In this document: positions 11,671-23,522 of the stretch, piece by piece
Layout of the letters: each line of letters starts with the position of its first letter
How positions within the stretch are numbered: position 1 is the stretch's first letter
Assembly: GCA_038502055.1 (NCBI GenBank)
Contig: JAXRKN010000044.1
Span: 9,635,501 to 9,699,500, forward strand
Length of the DNA: 64,000 nucleotides
DNA from: Tanytarsus gracilentus
Taxonomy: Eukaryota > Arthropoda > Insecta > Diptera > Chironomidae
Direction of reading: 5' to 3'
Program-made: the position numbers and the translations under genes
The notes under the pieces: model-generated
Told to the model about the DNA's origin: nothing
Database searches by the model: none
What the model saw: the letters and a program-made list of their open reading frames with translations, nothing else

Positions 11671-12056
11671 ATGGCTCAAAAATTCATTAACGATTCAATT
11701 GGTAAGCAACGCGTCGTCATATTCAGCAAGACTTATTGTCCGTACTGTGTTATGGCGAAAGAGGTAAGAATTTCTGAGAAAATGGTGAAAAAAATGATTC
11801 ATAGAAAATCAGCGGGTTAGAAAAAAAATTTGTATATTAATTCGTTTATTTCTAGCAATTTCAAAAGCTTAAAATTGAATTCCTCGCTATCGAAATAGAA
11901 GACCGCCCTGACATGAATGATATTCAAGACGCAATGTTTGAACTGACTGGTGCTAGATCAGTTCCACGAGTGTTTGTTGATGGAAAATTCATTGGAGGCG
12001 GAACTGATGTTAAAAAATTGTACGAGAATGGACAGTTGGCAAAAATGCTTGAATAG
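11671..12056 (+). CDS. dithiol glutaredoxin (CPYC)
   Basis: Small thiol-disulphide oxidoreductase that uses glutathione to reduce disulphides and glutathionylated proteins, most likely in the cytosol since no targeting peptide is seen. Exons are 11671-11763 and 11856-12056, giving 97 aa, typical of classical one-domain glutaredoxins. The active site CPYC is at about residues 22-25 ('SKTYCPYCVMAKE'). The cis-Pro loop 'ARSVPRVFVDGKFIGGG' binds glutathione, and 'GGGTDV' is the usual C-terminal contact. The ATG at 11671 begins the conserved helix 'MAQKFINDSI'. The frame is open upstream but has only a GTG and is probably 5' UTR. Confidence 0.93.
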
Positions 12057-12411
12057 GAATTACATTTTTTAATTACTTTTTGCGATTGGTTTTTTACTCA
12101 TTTGTTAAATGAACTCCTTAAAAGTAATGCTTTCGAATTTTTGCTTTATTAAAAGTTAATTTATTTTTATAAAGTTTCATTTTAAAATTCCATAAAATGC
12201 CATTTATATTTAAAGTAGCAAAATTGATTATGCCATAAAGTTAAAGCTAATAAAAGAATCAAAGAAACTCCAAAAAATAAGTTATTTTTTTTAAATTTTT
12301 CATCAGAGAAAATCGCGCTCAAATTTTCTGCGAGGTTAAAAAAATTGAAAACGTAAACAAATCAAAGATTTATCTCAAATTTAACTCAAACATTTAAAAC
12401 CCAACAAAATC
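12057..12411. other. intergenic, no gene seen
   Basis: A 355-bp AT-rich spacer between glutaredoxin and translin that must hold the 3' UTR of the first and the promoter of the second. No other element was recognised. Confidence 0.6.
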
Positions 12412-13185
12412 ATGGAAATGTTTCAAAAGTTTAATGCTTATCTCGAAGATGAGCAGAATATACGCGAAAAGATTCGGGAAATTGTCAGGTAAAAATTAAA
12501 TTAAAAAAATATTTCTAAAGTTATTAAAAATAAAGAATTTTAATATTTTAGACAACTCGATACGGAATCAAAGGAAGCAGCAGCAGTTCTTCAGGCTATC
12601 CACACAGATTTAGAGCAAATAAATCCGGCTTGCTTAAAGGCTCGTGAAATTTTTGCAAAATGCCGGCAATTCTATTCTGATCTTGCACTTCTCGTTCCAA
12701 AATCGAACTATTATCGCTTCTCTGACCATTGGAATTGGACGACACAAAGAATCATCAGTCTTATTGGCTTGGTGGTGTATTTGGAAACAGGACACTTAAT
12801 GGTTTCGCGTGATACTTGCGCTGAGATACTCGGCCTTAAGTCTCAACCATCAGAAGGCTTTCATCTCGATCTGGAAATGTATCTCATGGGGGTACTTCAG
12901 ATGGTTTCAGAACTGTCTCGATTTGCAATCAATTCGGTTACTCTCGGTGACTACAATCGTGTCCTTTCACTCCAATCATTCGTTGGCAACATCAATTCCG
13001 GCTTTCGCTTACTCAACTTGAAGAACGATGCTCTGAGAAAGCGCTTCGATAGCTTAAAGTATGATGTCAAGAAAATCGAGGAAATTGTTTATGATCTCAC
13101 AATTCGAGGACTACTTCAAAAGCCCATTGAAATGGACACTCAAGCTGAAATCGCTTCCAACAATGCATCTATGAAGGAAGACTGA
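12412..13185 (+). CDS. trsn: translin
   Basis: Single-stranded nucleic-acid binding protein. With TRAX it forms the octameric C3PO endoribonuclease that removes passenger strands in RNA interference and processes tRNA ends. Exons are 12412-12488 and 12552-13185, giving 236 aa, close to the usual 228-235. The all-helical family pattern is intact: the N-terminal 'LEDEQNIREKIREIVRQLD', the central 'YYRFSDHWNWTTQRIISLI' and the C-terminal 'GFRLLNLKNDALRKRFDSLKY' cut here as a motif. It lies on the same strand as DHX33 and glutaredoxin but as a separate unit. A poly(A) signal AATAAA is at 13243-13248. Confidence 0.94.
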
Positions 13186-13545
13186 AATTTTCATACGTTT
13201 CTATAATTTTGCTATCATTTGAACTTTATAAAAGTTGAAAGAAATAAAAGAAAGTTTAAAGCGAAATTTAACGGTCATTTTTTTGAATAAATGGATATTA
13301 AAAAACGTGACTCCGACGATAGTCACAAAGTTATTTCTCATCTATGAACTAATAATTTCTTGGTCATTGTCAAGGTTCACCAGAGATGCATCTCTCATTA
13401 ATTTTTAATTGTCTCCTCATACTTTGCCACTCATTCCGCATCTGTTGCACTTTCAATCAAAAATTTCACATTTCTAGCTATTTATAAAATAGTTTTTAAT
13501 CGACTGGCGACAGATTAAGACGCGGCAGTATTAAATTTATTGATT
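13186..13545. other. intergenic, no gene seen
   Basis: A 360-bp spacer between translin and the first nardilysin-like gene. It must contain the upstream promoter. 'TTTATAAAATAG' at about 13480 is TATA-like, but I cannot assign a start site. Confidence 0.5.
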
Positions 13546-16506
13546 ATGGTGGTGTCAAGTAAAATTGATATTCTCGAGAGCCCTTTAAAATCACCAAACG
13601 ATAAAAAGGATTATCGATTAATAAAGTTATCGAATGGATTAAAGTCTTTACTAGTTAGAAATGCCGAGTTAATTAGTGGAAATAGTCGAAATAATGCGGC
13701 GGTTGCTTTGTCTATCGATGTGGGAAGCTTTGCTGATCCTCTTGAAATCCAAGGATTGAGTCATTTTTTGGAGCACATGGTCAGTGCTTTTAGTTATAAA
13801 AAATAATTTTTTTTAATCAAATAATTATTTAGGTTTTTATGGGTTCAAGTCGATACCCGAAAGAAAATGAGTTCGATCAATACATCAAAAACCGGAATGG
13901 CTTCGATAATGCCATGACTGAGGTTGAGCACACAATTTTCTATTTTCGCATTAATGACGATGCACTATCTGGCGCTCTCGATCGTTTTTCGCAATTTTTC
14001 ATCAATCCTCTAATGCAAGTCGACAGCATGGAAAGAGAAATGGAAGCGGTTGAATCTGAATATCAAAATAACATCAACAACGACACTTATCGGATTGTAC
14101 AAATTTATGCCTCGATGGCACTTAATAAAAATCCTGTTGGTAATTTTACATGGGGAAATCTAAAGACATTAAATAAGCATGACGTAAAGGGAGAAATTCT
14201 TCACAAAGCTCTACATGACTTTCTCAAAAAATATTACAAGTCAAATCACATGAAATTGTGCATTCAATCGAGTTTAAACCTGGACATTTTACAATCAATG
14301 GTCAACAGATATTTTAGTGACATTCAACCAGCTTTCGGCACAATAATGAAAACGATATCAATTGACCCGTTTAAGGACACTTTCAAACCTGAATTTTATC
14401 AGAAAATTTTCTTCGTTAAATCTACTTCAAAAAAGCGGAAACTGTTTATGACATTTTTACTTCCGTCAATTGAGAAAATGTACAAAAATAAATCTCTCGA
14501 ATATCTCGCTTATCTCATCAACTTTGAGGGTCGTCATAGTCTCAATTCCTACCTGCGAAATAAATCACTTGCACTTAATGTCATCGCAAAAATTGGAGCG
14601 AGAAATTTCGAGGGAAATTCTTTATTCACATTTTTTACAATCGAGGTTGGACTCACTCGAGATGGATACGAAAATATTTCGAGTGTCCTCGATGCAATTT
14701 TTTCATATCTTCTTATAATCAAAATGACACCAATGGAGGAGCATCGTGAAATTTTTGCGGAATTTCGAGAAATTAGAGAAATTCTTTTTAAATATCGTCC
14801 AGAAAAACAGCAACTGGAAAATGTGCAGGAATTAGTGCTTAATATGATGCACTATAAAGACGAAGATATTGTCGTTGGAAAAGAAATTTTTGATGAATTT
14901 GATGAGGGATCGCTGAAAAGATTTATCGACTTAATAAATGATAAACGATTTAATTTGTTAATTTTGTCTGATCGATATGAAAAGTATGATAAAATCGAGC
15001 CATGGTTCGGAACTCGATTTGCTGCTGAAGGTGAGAAATTTATTCAAATTTATAATTGAATCCAGTTTTTTCATCAATTTGCTTCACATAATCGTCTAAC
15101 AACTGAATTAATTCAGACGTCAATTCCTCTTTGTGTGATCCAACCTTTCCTTTGCGCAAAAAAGTCCATTCACATTTAGCAAGTCCTTGCTGGTCTCTTA
15201 TATGTCCGACAATTTCAGCTTGATTTGCTGCTTTATTATTTTTCATTTTATCAAACGAAAGATAATCGCAAAGTTTTTCAATTTCATCCACTGAATAAGA
15301 TTTGCCCAAAAATTTTGATGTTTCTTGCAGAACTGATTTCAAATCTCGTTTCATATCCTCAAAGTGAAGAAACAAAATATTTAAATCGTCGCGAATTTCC
15401 CAAAATTTTAGTGCGTGATCGTTGAAAGGCGAATAAAACATTTTGTCATCAACGAAAGCTTGAATGAAAGTTTCCATGTTTCCATCTTGCCATCCATGAA
15501 AATTAAAATGATGATGAAACCAAGAGACAGCCGCGTCTTTTGGATTGCGGATAGTGTAAACTATCTAAAATTGACCTTTTAAAAAATATTTTTTAAAAAT
15601 AGCTGAAATTACCTTCGGTTTTACAGTCCAAATTTCGTAGGGTAAAAGAAATGCCGGCAAATGGGTTTTCATTATGCGAGGACGTTCCATAATCTGAGCT
15701 TTCTCAAAGCACTCGGTAACAAGAGAAAGACCTGCCATGATTCCATCTAACCTGAAAATTTCTTCCTTGAAATCCAGGAATTTTAAAATTCATTTAACTA
15801 ACTCTAAAAATGGCACGCGCGCAATTCCTTCAGCTTTCAAAGCTTTTTCATAATTTAAATCATTTGCAAGGAGCCAAACCTTAAAAAGTGATTTTAAAAT
15901 AAAATCCAGGAATTTTTAAAAACTTTACCATTTCCTGAGTCCAAGTTGTGCCACTCTTGGGATTAGTGACAATCCAAATGTCATCTTCGTAAACTTTCAT
16001 GGACTTGATTTTTTCCAAGAGACCCGTGATTTTCTCGGGCAAGATGCAAAAGTTATTCGGATCTTCACAATCAACAACTTTTACAAATTTTCCGAAAATT
16101 TTGCATGTTATTTTTTGCGTTAATTCACTTTTTTCCTCTTCAACTCTGAACATTTTGACAATCAGCAAACAACTAATGATATTTTTGTAAGTTGTGCTGG
16201 ATTAGAAAAAAATTTATCAAAACCCCATTTGTGGATGTTGATGCGCAAAAGATGAAAATTTATTATTAAAAGCATTGAAAAAAATCATAAAAAGGCAGCC
16301 AGAATTTTAAGATGATTTGAAAATATTCTTACCAATATTTACGACCCTTATCTAAAAGCAGCGATAAGCTATGACAATATTATTTAATATGTGTGAGTTA
16401 ACAATTACGAAAAGTAACAAGATGGGTCTGCAAACGGCGTTGCCTTTCAATCTCCCTCAAAGGGATTAAGACATGTGGAAATTTAAAAAGAATTTTGAAA
16501 AAAAAA

Positions 16507-16553
<47 letters not shown>

Positions 16554-18408
16554 AAAAAATTATTTAATATGTGTGAGTTAACAATTACGAAAAGTAATAA
16601 AAAATATTAACTGAGTGCTAATATCATAAACACATTATGTATGTATGCCTACAACTCAAAAAAGTTTTAATCAAATTTGTAGCTAAAACTAGATTTGATG
16701 TTGTCCACAACCTTGATACAATCATCTAGAAGTTGAATTAATTCGGTCGTTAATTTCTCTCTGTATGATCCAACCATTCCTATGCGTATAAAATTCCATT
16801 CAACTTCATCACATTTTTATAGCTTTAACTTTTATTATTTTTAATTTTTCAGACTTTCCCAACAAATTAAGTCGACTCTGGAATGAACGATGGATTCGAA
16901 AAGATTTCTCACTTCCACTTCCATTCAAAAATCGTTTCATTCCTAAAAGTTTTGATCTTATCGTCGATGAAGAAGAATTCGACACACCTCGAGTGTTTTT
17001 TAAGAATGAAATCTGCAAATGTTTCTTTAAACCAGATTTAAAATTTTCACTGCCACATGCATTCATTTATATCCACTTTATGTCTCCTCTGACACATGCC
17101 TCGGTTGAAAATCTCAACATGACATCAGTCTACTCGATGTGTGTGAAGAGTTTCCTCGCTGAAAAATTATACCCGGCGACACTTGTTGGATATTCCTTCA
17201 AACTTAATTCCGTTGAAGATGGTTTGGTGTTAAAATTGAGTGGTTTCAATGAAAAATTACCCTTGATACTTGAAACTGTGACAAATGCAATGAAAAATAT
17301 CACAGAAATCGTTGACAAACACAAGTTTGAAGATTTTAAAAAAGATTTGAGAAAGAATTGCTACAATTTTTTGATTAATTCAAATCAATTTGTTGAGTGA
17401 GTATTTAACAATTTTTAAATTTCCTTTTGACTTTAAAACTTTTTTTTCAGAGAACTTCGCCTGCATACAATCAAGTCAACCCATAAATTTTATCTCGATC
17501 GCTTTAAGTCGGTGGACAAAATAAATTTTAATTGCTTTAAGGAATTTTTAATGAAATTTTTGACAAGTTTGAAGTTTAAAATTTTAATGCAGGGAAATTT
17601 AAAAACCAATCAAGCTTTGGAAATATGTGAAAATTTTACAAATAATTTTGAAATTAGTAAAATTAAAAACACCAAAAAAGTTCAACAGACTATTATGAAA
17701 ATTCCAACTGGATGCACTTACTTAAAAGTCAAATCGATGCTTCCAAACGATAAAAATTCAATTGTAAAAAATTATTATCAAATTAACAGCAACGGCATCG
17801 AGTCCCAGTGCCTTCTCGAGCTTATCATTAAGATTATGCGAGAGCCACTTTTCAATACACTCAGAACGCGAGAACAACTCGGTTATTCAGTTTGTTGTGC
17901 GATGAAAAACGACGAAGAAATCTACGGTCTTTCGGTGGTTGTCGAGTCGCAAGAGAAGAGAAATTCCGCGAGACTCGTTGACGCCCGAATAGAAAAATTT
18001 CTTTGGGACTTCGCCACATTGTTGTCGGAAATGTGCGACGGCGATTTTGATACAATGAAAACTTCGATAATTAATCAAAGGCGTTCGCATGACATTGATC
18101 TTGAAACTGAAGTCAATCGTAACTGGTGTGAAGTGCGTGAGAAAAAATACAATTTCGAGCGAAATGAGATTGAAGCTCGACAGTTGGAGATTTTAAATAA
18201 AAATTCACTCTCAGTTTTCTTCCGTGAAAATTTCTTGAGCGAAAATCGAAGAAAATTGTCAGTTCAGATTTTGGCGAATGCCGGTGACGATGACTCATTG
18301 CTACATCATGGATACATTCACCTCAATCTCGTTAACGATGATGACACGCAAAATATCGTGAGTGATTTAACGAAATTTAAAAAATCCCTCGAGGCATTCA
18401 CGAGATGA
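13546..18408 (+). CDS. nardilysin-like M16 metalloprotease, copy 1 (host of a nested gene)
   Basis: Zinc metalloprotease of the inverzincin family (M16A, insulysin/nardilysin type), which cleaves short peptides inside a clamshell chamber. Exons are 13546-13779, 13833-15030, 16853-17396 and 17451-18408, giving 977 aa. The inverted zinc motif HFLEH is at residues 73-77, and the third ligand lies in 'AVESEYQNN'. C-terminal substrate-cleft residues are kept in 'NTLRTREQLGYSV'. Resemblance is closer to nardilysin ('SHFLEHMVFMGS', 'WGNLKTLN') than to insulin-degrading enzyme, but the acidic insertion of vertebrate nardilysin is absent. Intron 3 (15031-16852) contains an antisense sulfotransferase, a retroposon and a sulfotransferase fragment. 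The intron 3 position is not shared with copy 2. No signal peptide is seen. Confidence 0.9.
15039..15044 (-). terminator. poly(A) signal overlapping the sulfotransferase stop codon
   Basis: On the minus strand the bases read GAATAAATTT, so AATAAA contains the TAA stop. Cleavage 10-30 nt downstream would fall at about 15010-15030, inside exon 2 of the nardilysin-like gene in antisense. Confidence 0.5.
15040..16153 (-). CDS. cytosolic sulfotransferase, nested antisense in a nardilysin intron
   Basis: PAPS-dependent sulfotransferase that moves sulfate onto small hydroxylated or amine substrates in the cytosol. Minus-strand exons are 16153-15929, 15879-15803, 15751-15613 and 15564-15040. Phases agree and give 321 aa, the full family length. 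PAPS-binding 'PKSGTTW' is at 65-71, 'ERPRIMKTHLP' in the middle, 'RNPKDAAVSW' just after the exon 3/4 junction, and the 3'-phosphate loop 'RKGKVG' at about 284-289. The gene lies wholly inside intron 3 of the nardilysin-like gene on the opposite strand. Its stop codon is 9 bp from that intron's donor, and an AATAAA (15039-15044, minus strand) overlaps the stop, so transcript ends should run into the host exon. It is apparently functional; the substrate is unknown. Confidence 0.93.
16379..16598 (+). mobile_element. short retroposon with poly(A) tail and ~40-bp target-site duplication
   Basis: A sequence of about 40 bp (16379-16418) recurs exactly at 16559-16598. Between the copies lies a 140-bp insert that begins CAAGATGGGTCTGCAAACGG and ends in a tract of about 55 A. 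The first 27 bp recur at 36906-36932 in reverse orientation, which marks a shared 5' end. The long direct repeat and terminal poly(A) point to target-primed reverse transcription. The insert sits in nardilysin intron 3, between the nested sulfotransferase and its broken relative. Confidence 0.75.
16667..16812 (-). pseudogene. sulfotransferase C-terminal fragment
   Basis: About 48 codons on the minus strand, ending in TAA at 16667-16669, resemble the last part of the nested sulfotransferase: 'WNFIRIGMVGSYREKL', 'TTELIQLLDD' and 'SYKFD'. The PAPS-contact RKGxxG has become RIGxxG, and no upstream exons are visible before the nardilysin exon begins at 16853. This is a decayed remnant of a tandem sulfotransferase duplicate in the same intron. 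The frame is still open in the remnant, which suggests a fairly recent loss. Confidence 0.8.
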
Positions 18409-18964
18409 GTCGCGTGTGTCACATTTTATCACACCATCAGATGATAAATTAAAGAAATTATTTTTATTGCTTGATGAATAAAATTAGCCAAGTTTTGATT
18501 TATAACAATTCGTATTTTTTTAATCTTCACACACACATGATCGTCGTCGCATTGCATCACTTTCACTCTCGATTTAAAAGATTTTCGTTGAGAAAAAGAA
18601 ATGGGGTGATTTTTATAAAAATATGGCCAAAAATTAATACTTAAAATTTACGATGATGAATTAAAAAAACACTTCTTAATTAATTATAATATTTTTTTGC
18701 CCATTTTTAATCTCACATCATCCCACTCAATTTTTCATTCATTTCCTCAACTCCTTTACAGAAATTGTTTATTATTATTATTTTATATCTCGATTGTATT
18801 TGAAAAATCAAAAACACAACAAGCAGCTGCGACTTATTTATAATTTGTATTAACACTCGACTGAAACTCTCTCCCCAAAAAAATGCTCTGATGAAGATAA
18901 TTAAAATAAAAAACTGTGTTTGCCTCACACATTGCTTCAGTATTGCTCCGAGTTGTGAGTTAGA
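18409..18964. other. intergenic between the nardilysin copies
   Basis: A 556-bp spacer. AATAAA at 18477-18482 is the likely poly(A) signal of copy 1. The open frame on the minus strand at 18713-19015 is low-complexity and overlaps the first exon of copy 2, so I do not call it. Confidence 0.6.
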
Positions 18965-21900
18965 ATGTCGACCGATGAAAACTTTGAGGTACTTAAAAGT
19001 CCAATCAGATCGCAAAGTGACGAAAAAGAATATAAATTGATAAAGTTAAGAAATGGATTGAAAGTATTAATTGTTAAACACGATAAGAAGAGTGATGATG
19101 ATGATGAAAATAAAAAGTGTGTATCGAGTCTCGCGGCGGTCGCTTTATGTGTGGGGGTTGGGTGTTTTAATAATCCACACGATGTGCAAGGGTTGAGTCA
19201 CTTTTTGGAGCACATGGTAAGATTTATTTGAATTTTGTATAACTCAAATTTATTAATTTTCCACCCAGATATTTATGGGCTCTGAAAAATATCCGAAAGA
19301 AAATGAGTTCGATCAGTATTGCTCAACACACGGAGGCTATGAAGGCAATGCATATACAGAATCAGAATACACTTTATTTCACTTTGACATTATCGAGAAA
19401 CATCTCGCGGGAGCTTTCGATCGATTTTCCAATTTATTTATAACGCCATTGATGTCAATATCGAGCATGCAGCGGGAAATAATCGCAATCGAGTCTGAAT
19501 TTCAAAATAATATTAACGATGATGATGTGCGAATGACTCAAATTTACACGCAAATGATTTCTGATCGACATGCGGCGTCGAATTTTATTTGGGGAAATTT
19601 AAGGACGCTGAGAGATGGAATAAGACGTGATGAGCTGAATAAGAGACTTCATGAGTTTCGTGAGAAAAATTACAGACCCGACAGAATGTTCTTATGCGTT
19701 CAATCAAGCATCGAAATTAGCAGAATTGAGAGAACGATTGTGAATTATTTTTCTAAAATTCCATCTTATGAAGGGACAAACATTCCATCACCACCAAAAG
19801 ATCCGTTTGAAATTTTCAAACCTGATTTTTATGAGAAAATTTACTTTGTTAAATCAACACATGAAAAATGCAAACTACTGATGACATTTTTATTTCCACC
19901 CGTCACTCGTGAGCGAAAACATTTGGAATATCTCGCGGGTTTGATTCAAGATGAAGGTGCAGGAAGTCTCTCAGACTATTTTATAGACGAAGCGCTTGCT
20001 TTAAAAATTAAATCACGTGTTGGATGCCAAAATTTTGAGGGGAATTCTTACTTCACTTTCTTTACGATTGACGTGAATTTAACAACAAAAGGATTTGAGG
20101 ATTTTGACCTTGTGCTTGAAGCAATCTTTGCATATTTATTACTGCTTAAATCAACCAAAATTGAAGAACATGAAGTGAGGTACAAAGAATTTAAAGAAAT
20201 TAAAGAAATTTTATTTAGATACAAGAAGGAAAAGTTAGCGATCCAAAATGTTCAAGAGCTTGCAGTCAATATGAAATATTTCGATGACAAAGAAATTTTG
20301 ATAGGTGAGGAAAAATTTAAATTTAAAATTTATTTGAAGCTTAACCGGTTTTAAAATTTTATTTAAAGGAAACGATTTATGTGAAAACTTCAATCCTTCG
20401 GTCATGCAGAAATTAATTTCTCATCTAAATGATTTCAAATTCAACATGGTAATTTTATCCGATAAAAATTACATGAAATATGAAAAGACCGAAGAGTGGT
20501 TTGGCACTGAATACTCAACTATTAATTTTCCTCAAAAATATAAAAAATTATGGAACGAGAGATGGTTAAGAAATGAACTTTATCTTCCAGAGAAAAATGA
20601 ATTTATTTGTAAAAACTTTGGAATATTCAACAACCCATCAGAGAATAACGAAAAATATCCTCGAAAGATTTTCGAGAACGATTCATGTCGATGTTATTTT
20701 AAAATGGATAAAACATACAAATTGCCCTATGGCTACATTTACATTTATTTCGTATCATCACAAACTCAAAGATGTGTTGAAAATCTCAACATGACTTCAA
20801 TCTACTCGATGTGCATAAAAAATTTCCTTGCTGAGAAATTATATCAGGCGACTCTTGTTGGATATTCATACAAACTTAATTCAGTTGACGATGGACTGGT
20901 GTTGAGATTGGGTGGATTTAATGAAAAACTTCCATTGCTCATCGATATCATAACCAAAGAAATGTCAAGAGCAATTAACAAAAATGTTTTTGAAACATTC
21001 AAAAAGGAGCTGAGGAAGTCAACTTGTCATAACTGCTTGATGAATTTAAACATGCTGAATGAGTGAGAGTTTTAAAAAATTGATGACAGACGATTGACTT
21101 TAAAATTTTTTCTCTTTTTTATTCACAGTGACTGCCGATTAAGTGTCATCAAACAGAACCATCGATCATTCCTTGAACGGTTTAAAAACATTGATTTAAT
21201 TAAATTCAATGATTTTAAAGCGTTTGTCGAAAACTTTCGCACTAAATTTAAACTCAAAATTTTAATTCAAGGCAATATCGTTGAGTCGAGAGCTCAATAC
21301 ATCACAACTATGATTTTAAATAATTTAAAGCTCGAGAAAATTGATGAAAATGTTGATAGTCCCCAAATCTATCAATTGCCACTTGGCGCAAGTAAAATTA
21401 AATTAAATTCCATGCGAAACAACGATCACAATTCAGTGATTAAAAATTATTATCAAATTGGACAAAAATCAATCAGAGCTGAGTGTCTTGCGGAGTTTCT
21501 TGTTAGTTTGCTGACCGAGCCACTTTTTGACATTCTAAGAACTCACGAGCAACTCGGTTATGGCATAAGTTGTTCATGTAGAAAAAATCATGGAACTCTC
21601 GGTGTAACAATTACAGTCGAATATCAAGAAAATAAAAATTCTTCAACTGTAATTGATGAAAAAATTGAAGAGTTTTTGGGAGAATTCCAAAATAAATTAA
21701 ACTTAACTAGTGAAAAAGATTTTTCAGCTGCAAAGCTTTGCTTTTTATCATCAAGATTATCGCAAAAAACTGACCTTGAAGTCGAAACAAATCGAAATTT
21801 TGAAGAGCTGAGAAATTCTGAAATAATTTTCAATCGAAATGAGCGCGAAGCTTTGGAAATCAAAAGCATCACAAAGCAAGAAATTTCCAATTTTTATCAA

Positions 21901-22080
21901 GAAATTTTCATTGCCCAAACAAGTGTGAGGAAATTATCGATTCAAATTATTGGCAATAGCGAGCAGCTAAGCAATGGATTATTAAGTGGAAGAAACAAAA
22001 GCGAGAGTGTGAATGAAAATCAAAATGTGATGATAAATGATTTAAAAATGTTTCAAGAGAGCATTAAAGTTGGATCGTAA
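18965..22080 (+). CDS. nardilysin-like M16 metalloprotease, copy 2
   Basis: Tandem paralogue of the preceding protease, also 977 aa. Exons are 18965-19216, 19269-20304, 20369-21062 and 21129-22080. The zinc motif HFLEH is at residues 79-83, the downstream ligand lies in 'AIESEFQNN', and the C-terminal cleft motif reads 'DILRTHEQLGYGI'. A short Asp-rich patch (DDDDEN, near residue 45) recalls the acidic stretch of nardilysin but is tiny. The first and last introns match copy 1. The second (20305-20368, after 'EILIG') does not, and copy 1's large intron is missing here. No signal peptide is seen, so it is probably cytosolic. Protein divergence between the copies is considerable, so the duplication is not recent. 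Confidence 0.9.
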
Positions 22081-22236
22081 TTAAGTAAATGTAATTTAAG
22101 TGTTAAAAAATTATTTACTGAAAAATATCAATAATTCATGATTTATTAATTATTCAAAACTACAACAATTATAAAATAAATTTTTGTAGTTTTAAATCAC
22201 AATTTATTTTAAAATAATTCAATTCTATACATTTTT

Positions 22237-22840
22237 TTAAAAACATCCTCTCTCAATTATTTTTTTATCTCTTGAAGACTTTTCAATTGTGATCAGCATC
22301 GCATCTCGCTTCGACAACAGTTCATCACGTTCAACTAGATTCTTCATGAGCGCCTCATTTAATGTCTCGATGAATGTGTGAATTTCGTTGATGACAATTT
22401 GAAGTTGAGTAATGTTCATGCTCATCAATATTTCGCGTGTCAACTGTGAAACTAACTGCGGTTGCTCCTTTTTTACTTTTTTCAGTGTTGTGTTTATGAA
22501 AACAGCTATTTGAGTCGCACCCTGAAGTTTTCTTTCGAGCTAAAATTAAAAGTGTTGAATAATGTGGTTCGGTAGAAAATCGTGCTATGTGGGCATAAAA
22601 AGCCGGTAAAGGTCAAGGGTTGAAAACTTCAAAATTTATAGAGCGCAAAATTTTATAAGTTTCCAACCCTTGTTAAAATTCCAAATAATTTTAAATTTTC
22701 AGAGGACTCACCTCAAACTGACGTAGAGCTGCATCTTTGGCGTGTGCTAATCGATAATGTAAATTTGCATTTCGTATCAAGCGATCTGTGTATCCCATCG
22801 TCAGTCTTCGACCCACATACCGTTGATTATCGATTGATTT
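22237..22840 (-). CDS. SCHIP1-like protein (schwannomin-interacting), 3' exons
   Basis: Two joined minus-strand exons, 22840-22712 and 22539-22237, give 143 residues in phase, ending in TAA. The C-terminal coiled coil 'LQIVINEIHTFIETLNEAL', followed by 'ERDELLSKRDAMLI', matches the conserved SCHIP1 C-terminus (QVIVNDLHSQIESLNEEL, then RDELHMEQDAML in vertebrates). SCHIP1 binds NF2/merlin and, in flies, acts in Hippo signalling. The 5' end is not settled: the first exon here starts at an acceptor (TTATAG). A candidate first exon with ATG at 23740 reads to about 23523, but its donor is weak. Intron 1 holds a small fold-back repeat. Confidence 0.72.
22612..22680. repeat. small fold-back repeat in SCHIP1 intron
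   Basis: CAAGGGTTGAAAACTT near 22617 faces AAGTTTCCAACCCTTG near 22660 with a short AT-rich loop. The arms match except for one or two bases. It is similar in size and AT content to the 5291-5382 repeat. Confidence 0.5.
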
Positions 22841-23522
22841 CTATAATTTCCAATTAAGAAAAAAATTTATCGCTCTGTGTATTCGGAGTTGTTTTGCAAT
22901 TTATTTAAATTAAGTTAATTGAAATTTTTTCACGCAAAATTGCTCAAATGTGAGCGATGAACTCTTAACGATCATTTGAGATAATTATGGTGTGGAATCA
23001 TAAGAGAGAAAAAACTTCGAACCCCTTTAAAAAAATTTATAACTTTTAAATGTCTTGAAACTCAATTTTCTCGAAATTTTTAAAAATATATTTTAGTACA
23101 TAAAATGTTCGGGTTTCTTATAGCGAGCCTCACACCTCGCTACATATTTGATGCTTTGTTAAATAGCGAAAACAGATTGCGATAGAAATTAAACCCATAT
23201 AAAAACTGCTAATTCACGTGTTTTTCTCTTTTATCTCTTTCGTTAAATTAACTTCTTCATACACCATTGAGTGAGCTTAAAAGAGAAATCATCGCATAAG
23301 TTTCTGCTTATTTTTTGCAATTTACGCCCATTATAAGCAATTTCTCAAAATCAAATATATTTTATTACATTATTCTGAATAAAAAGGGTGTGTTTGAAAG
23401 TTATGTAATGACATTTTGTGGGTTTGATGTCAATTTTTCAAAATTTATCAAAATAATTTTTTTTTGAAATAGAAAATTTTAATTAATTGATAAAAAGTGA
23501 CTTAATTTACAAACATCCCCCT

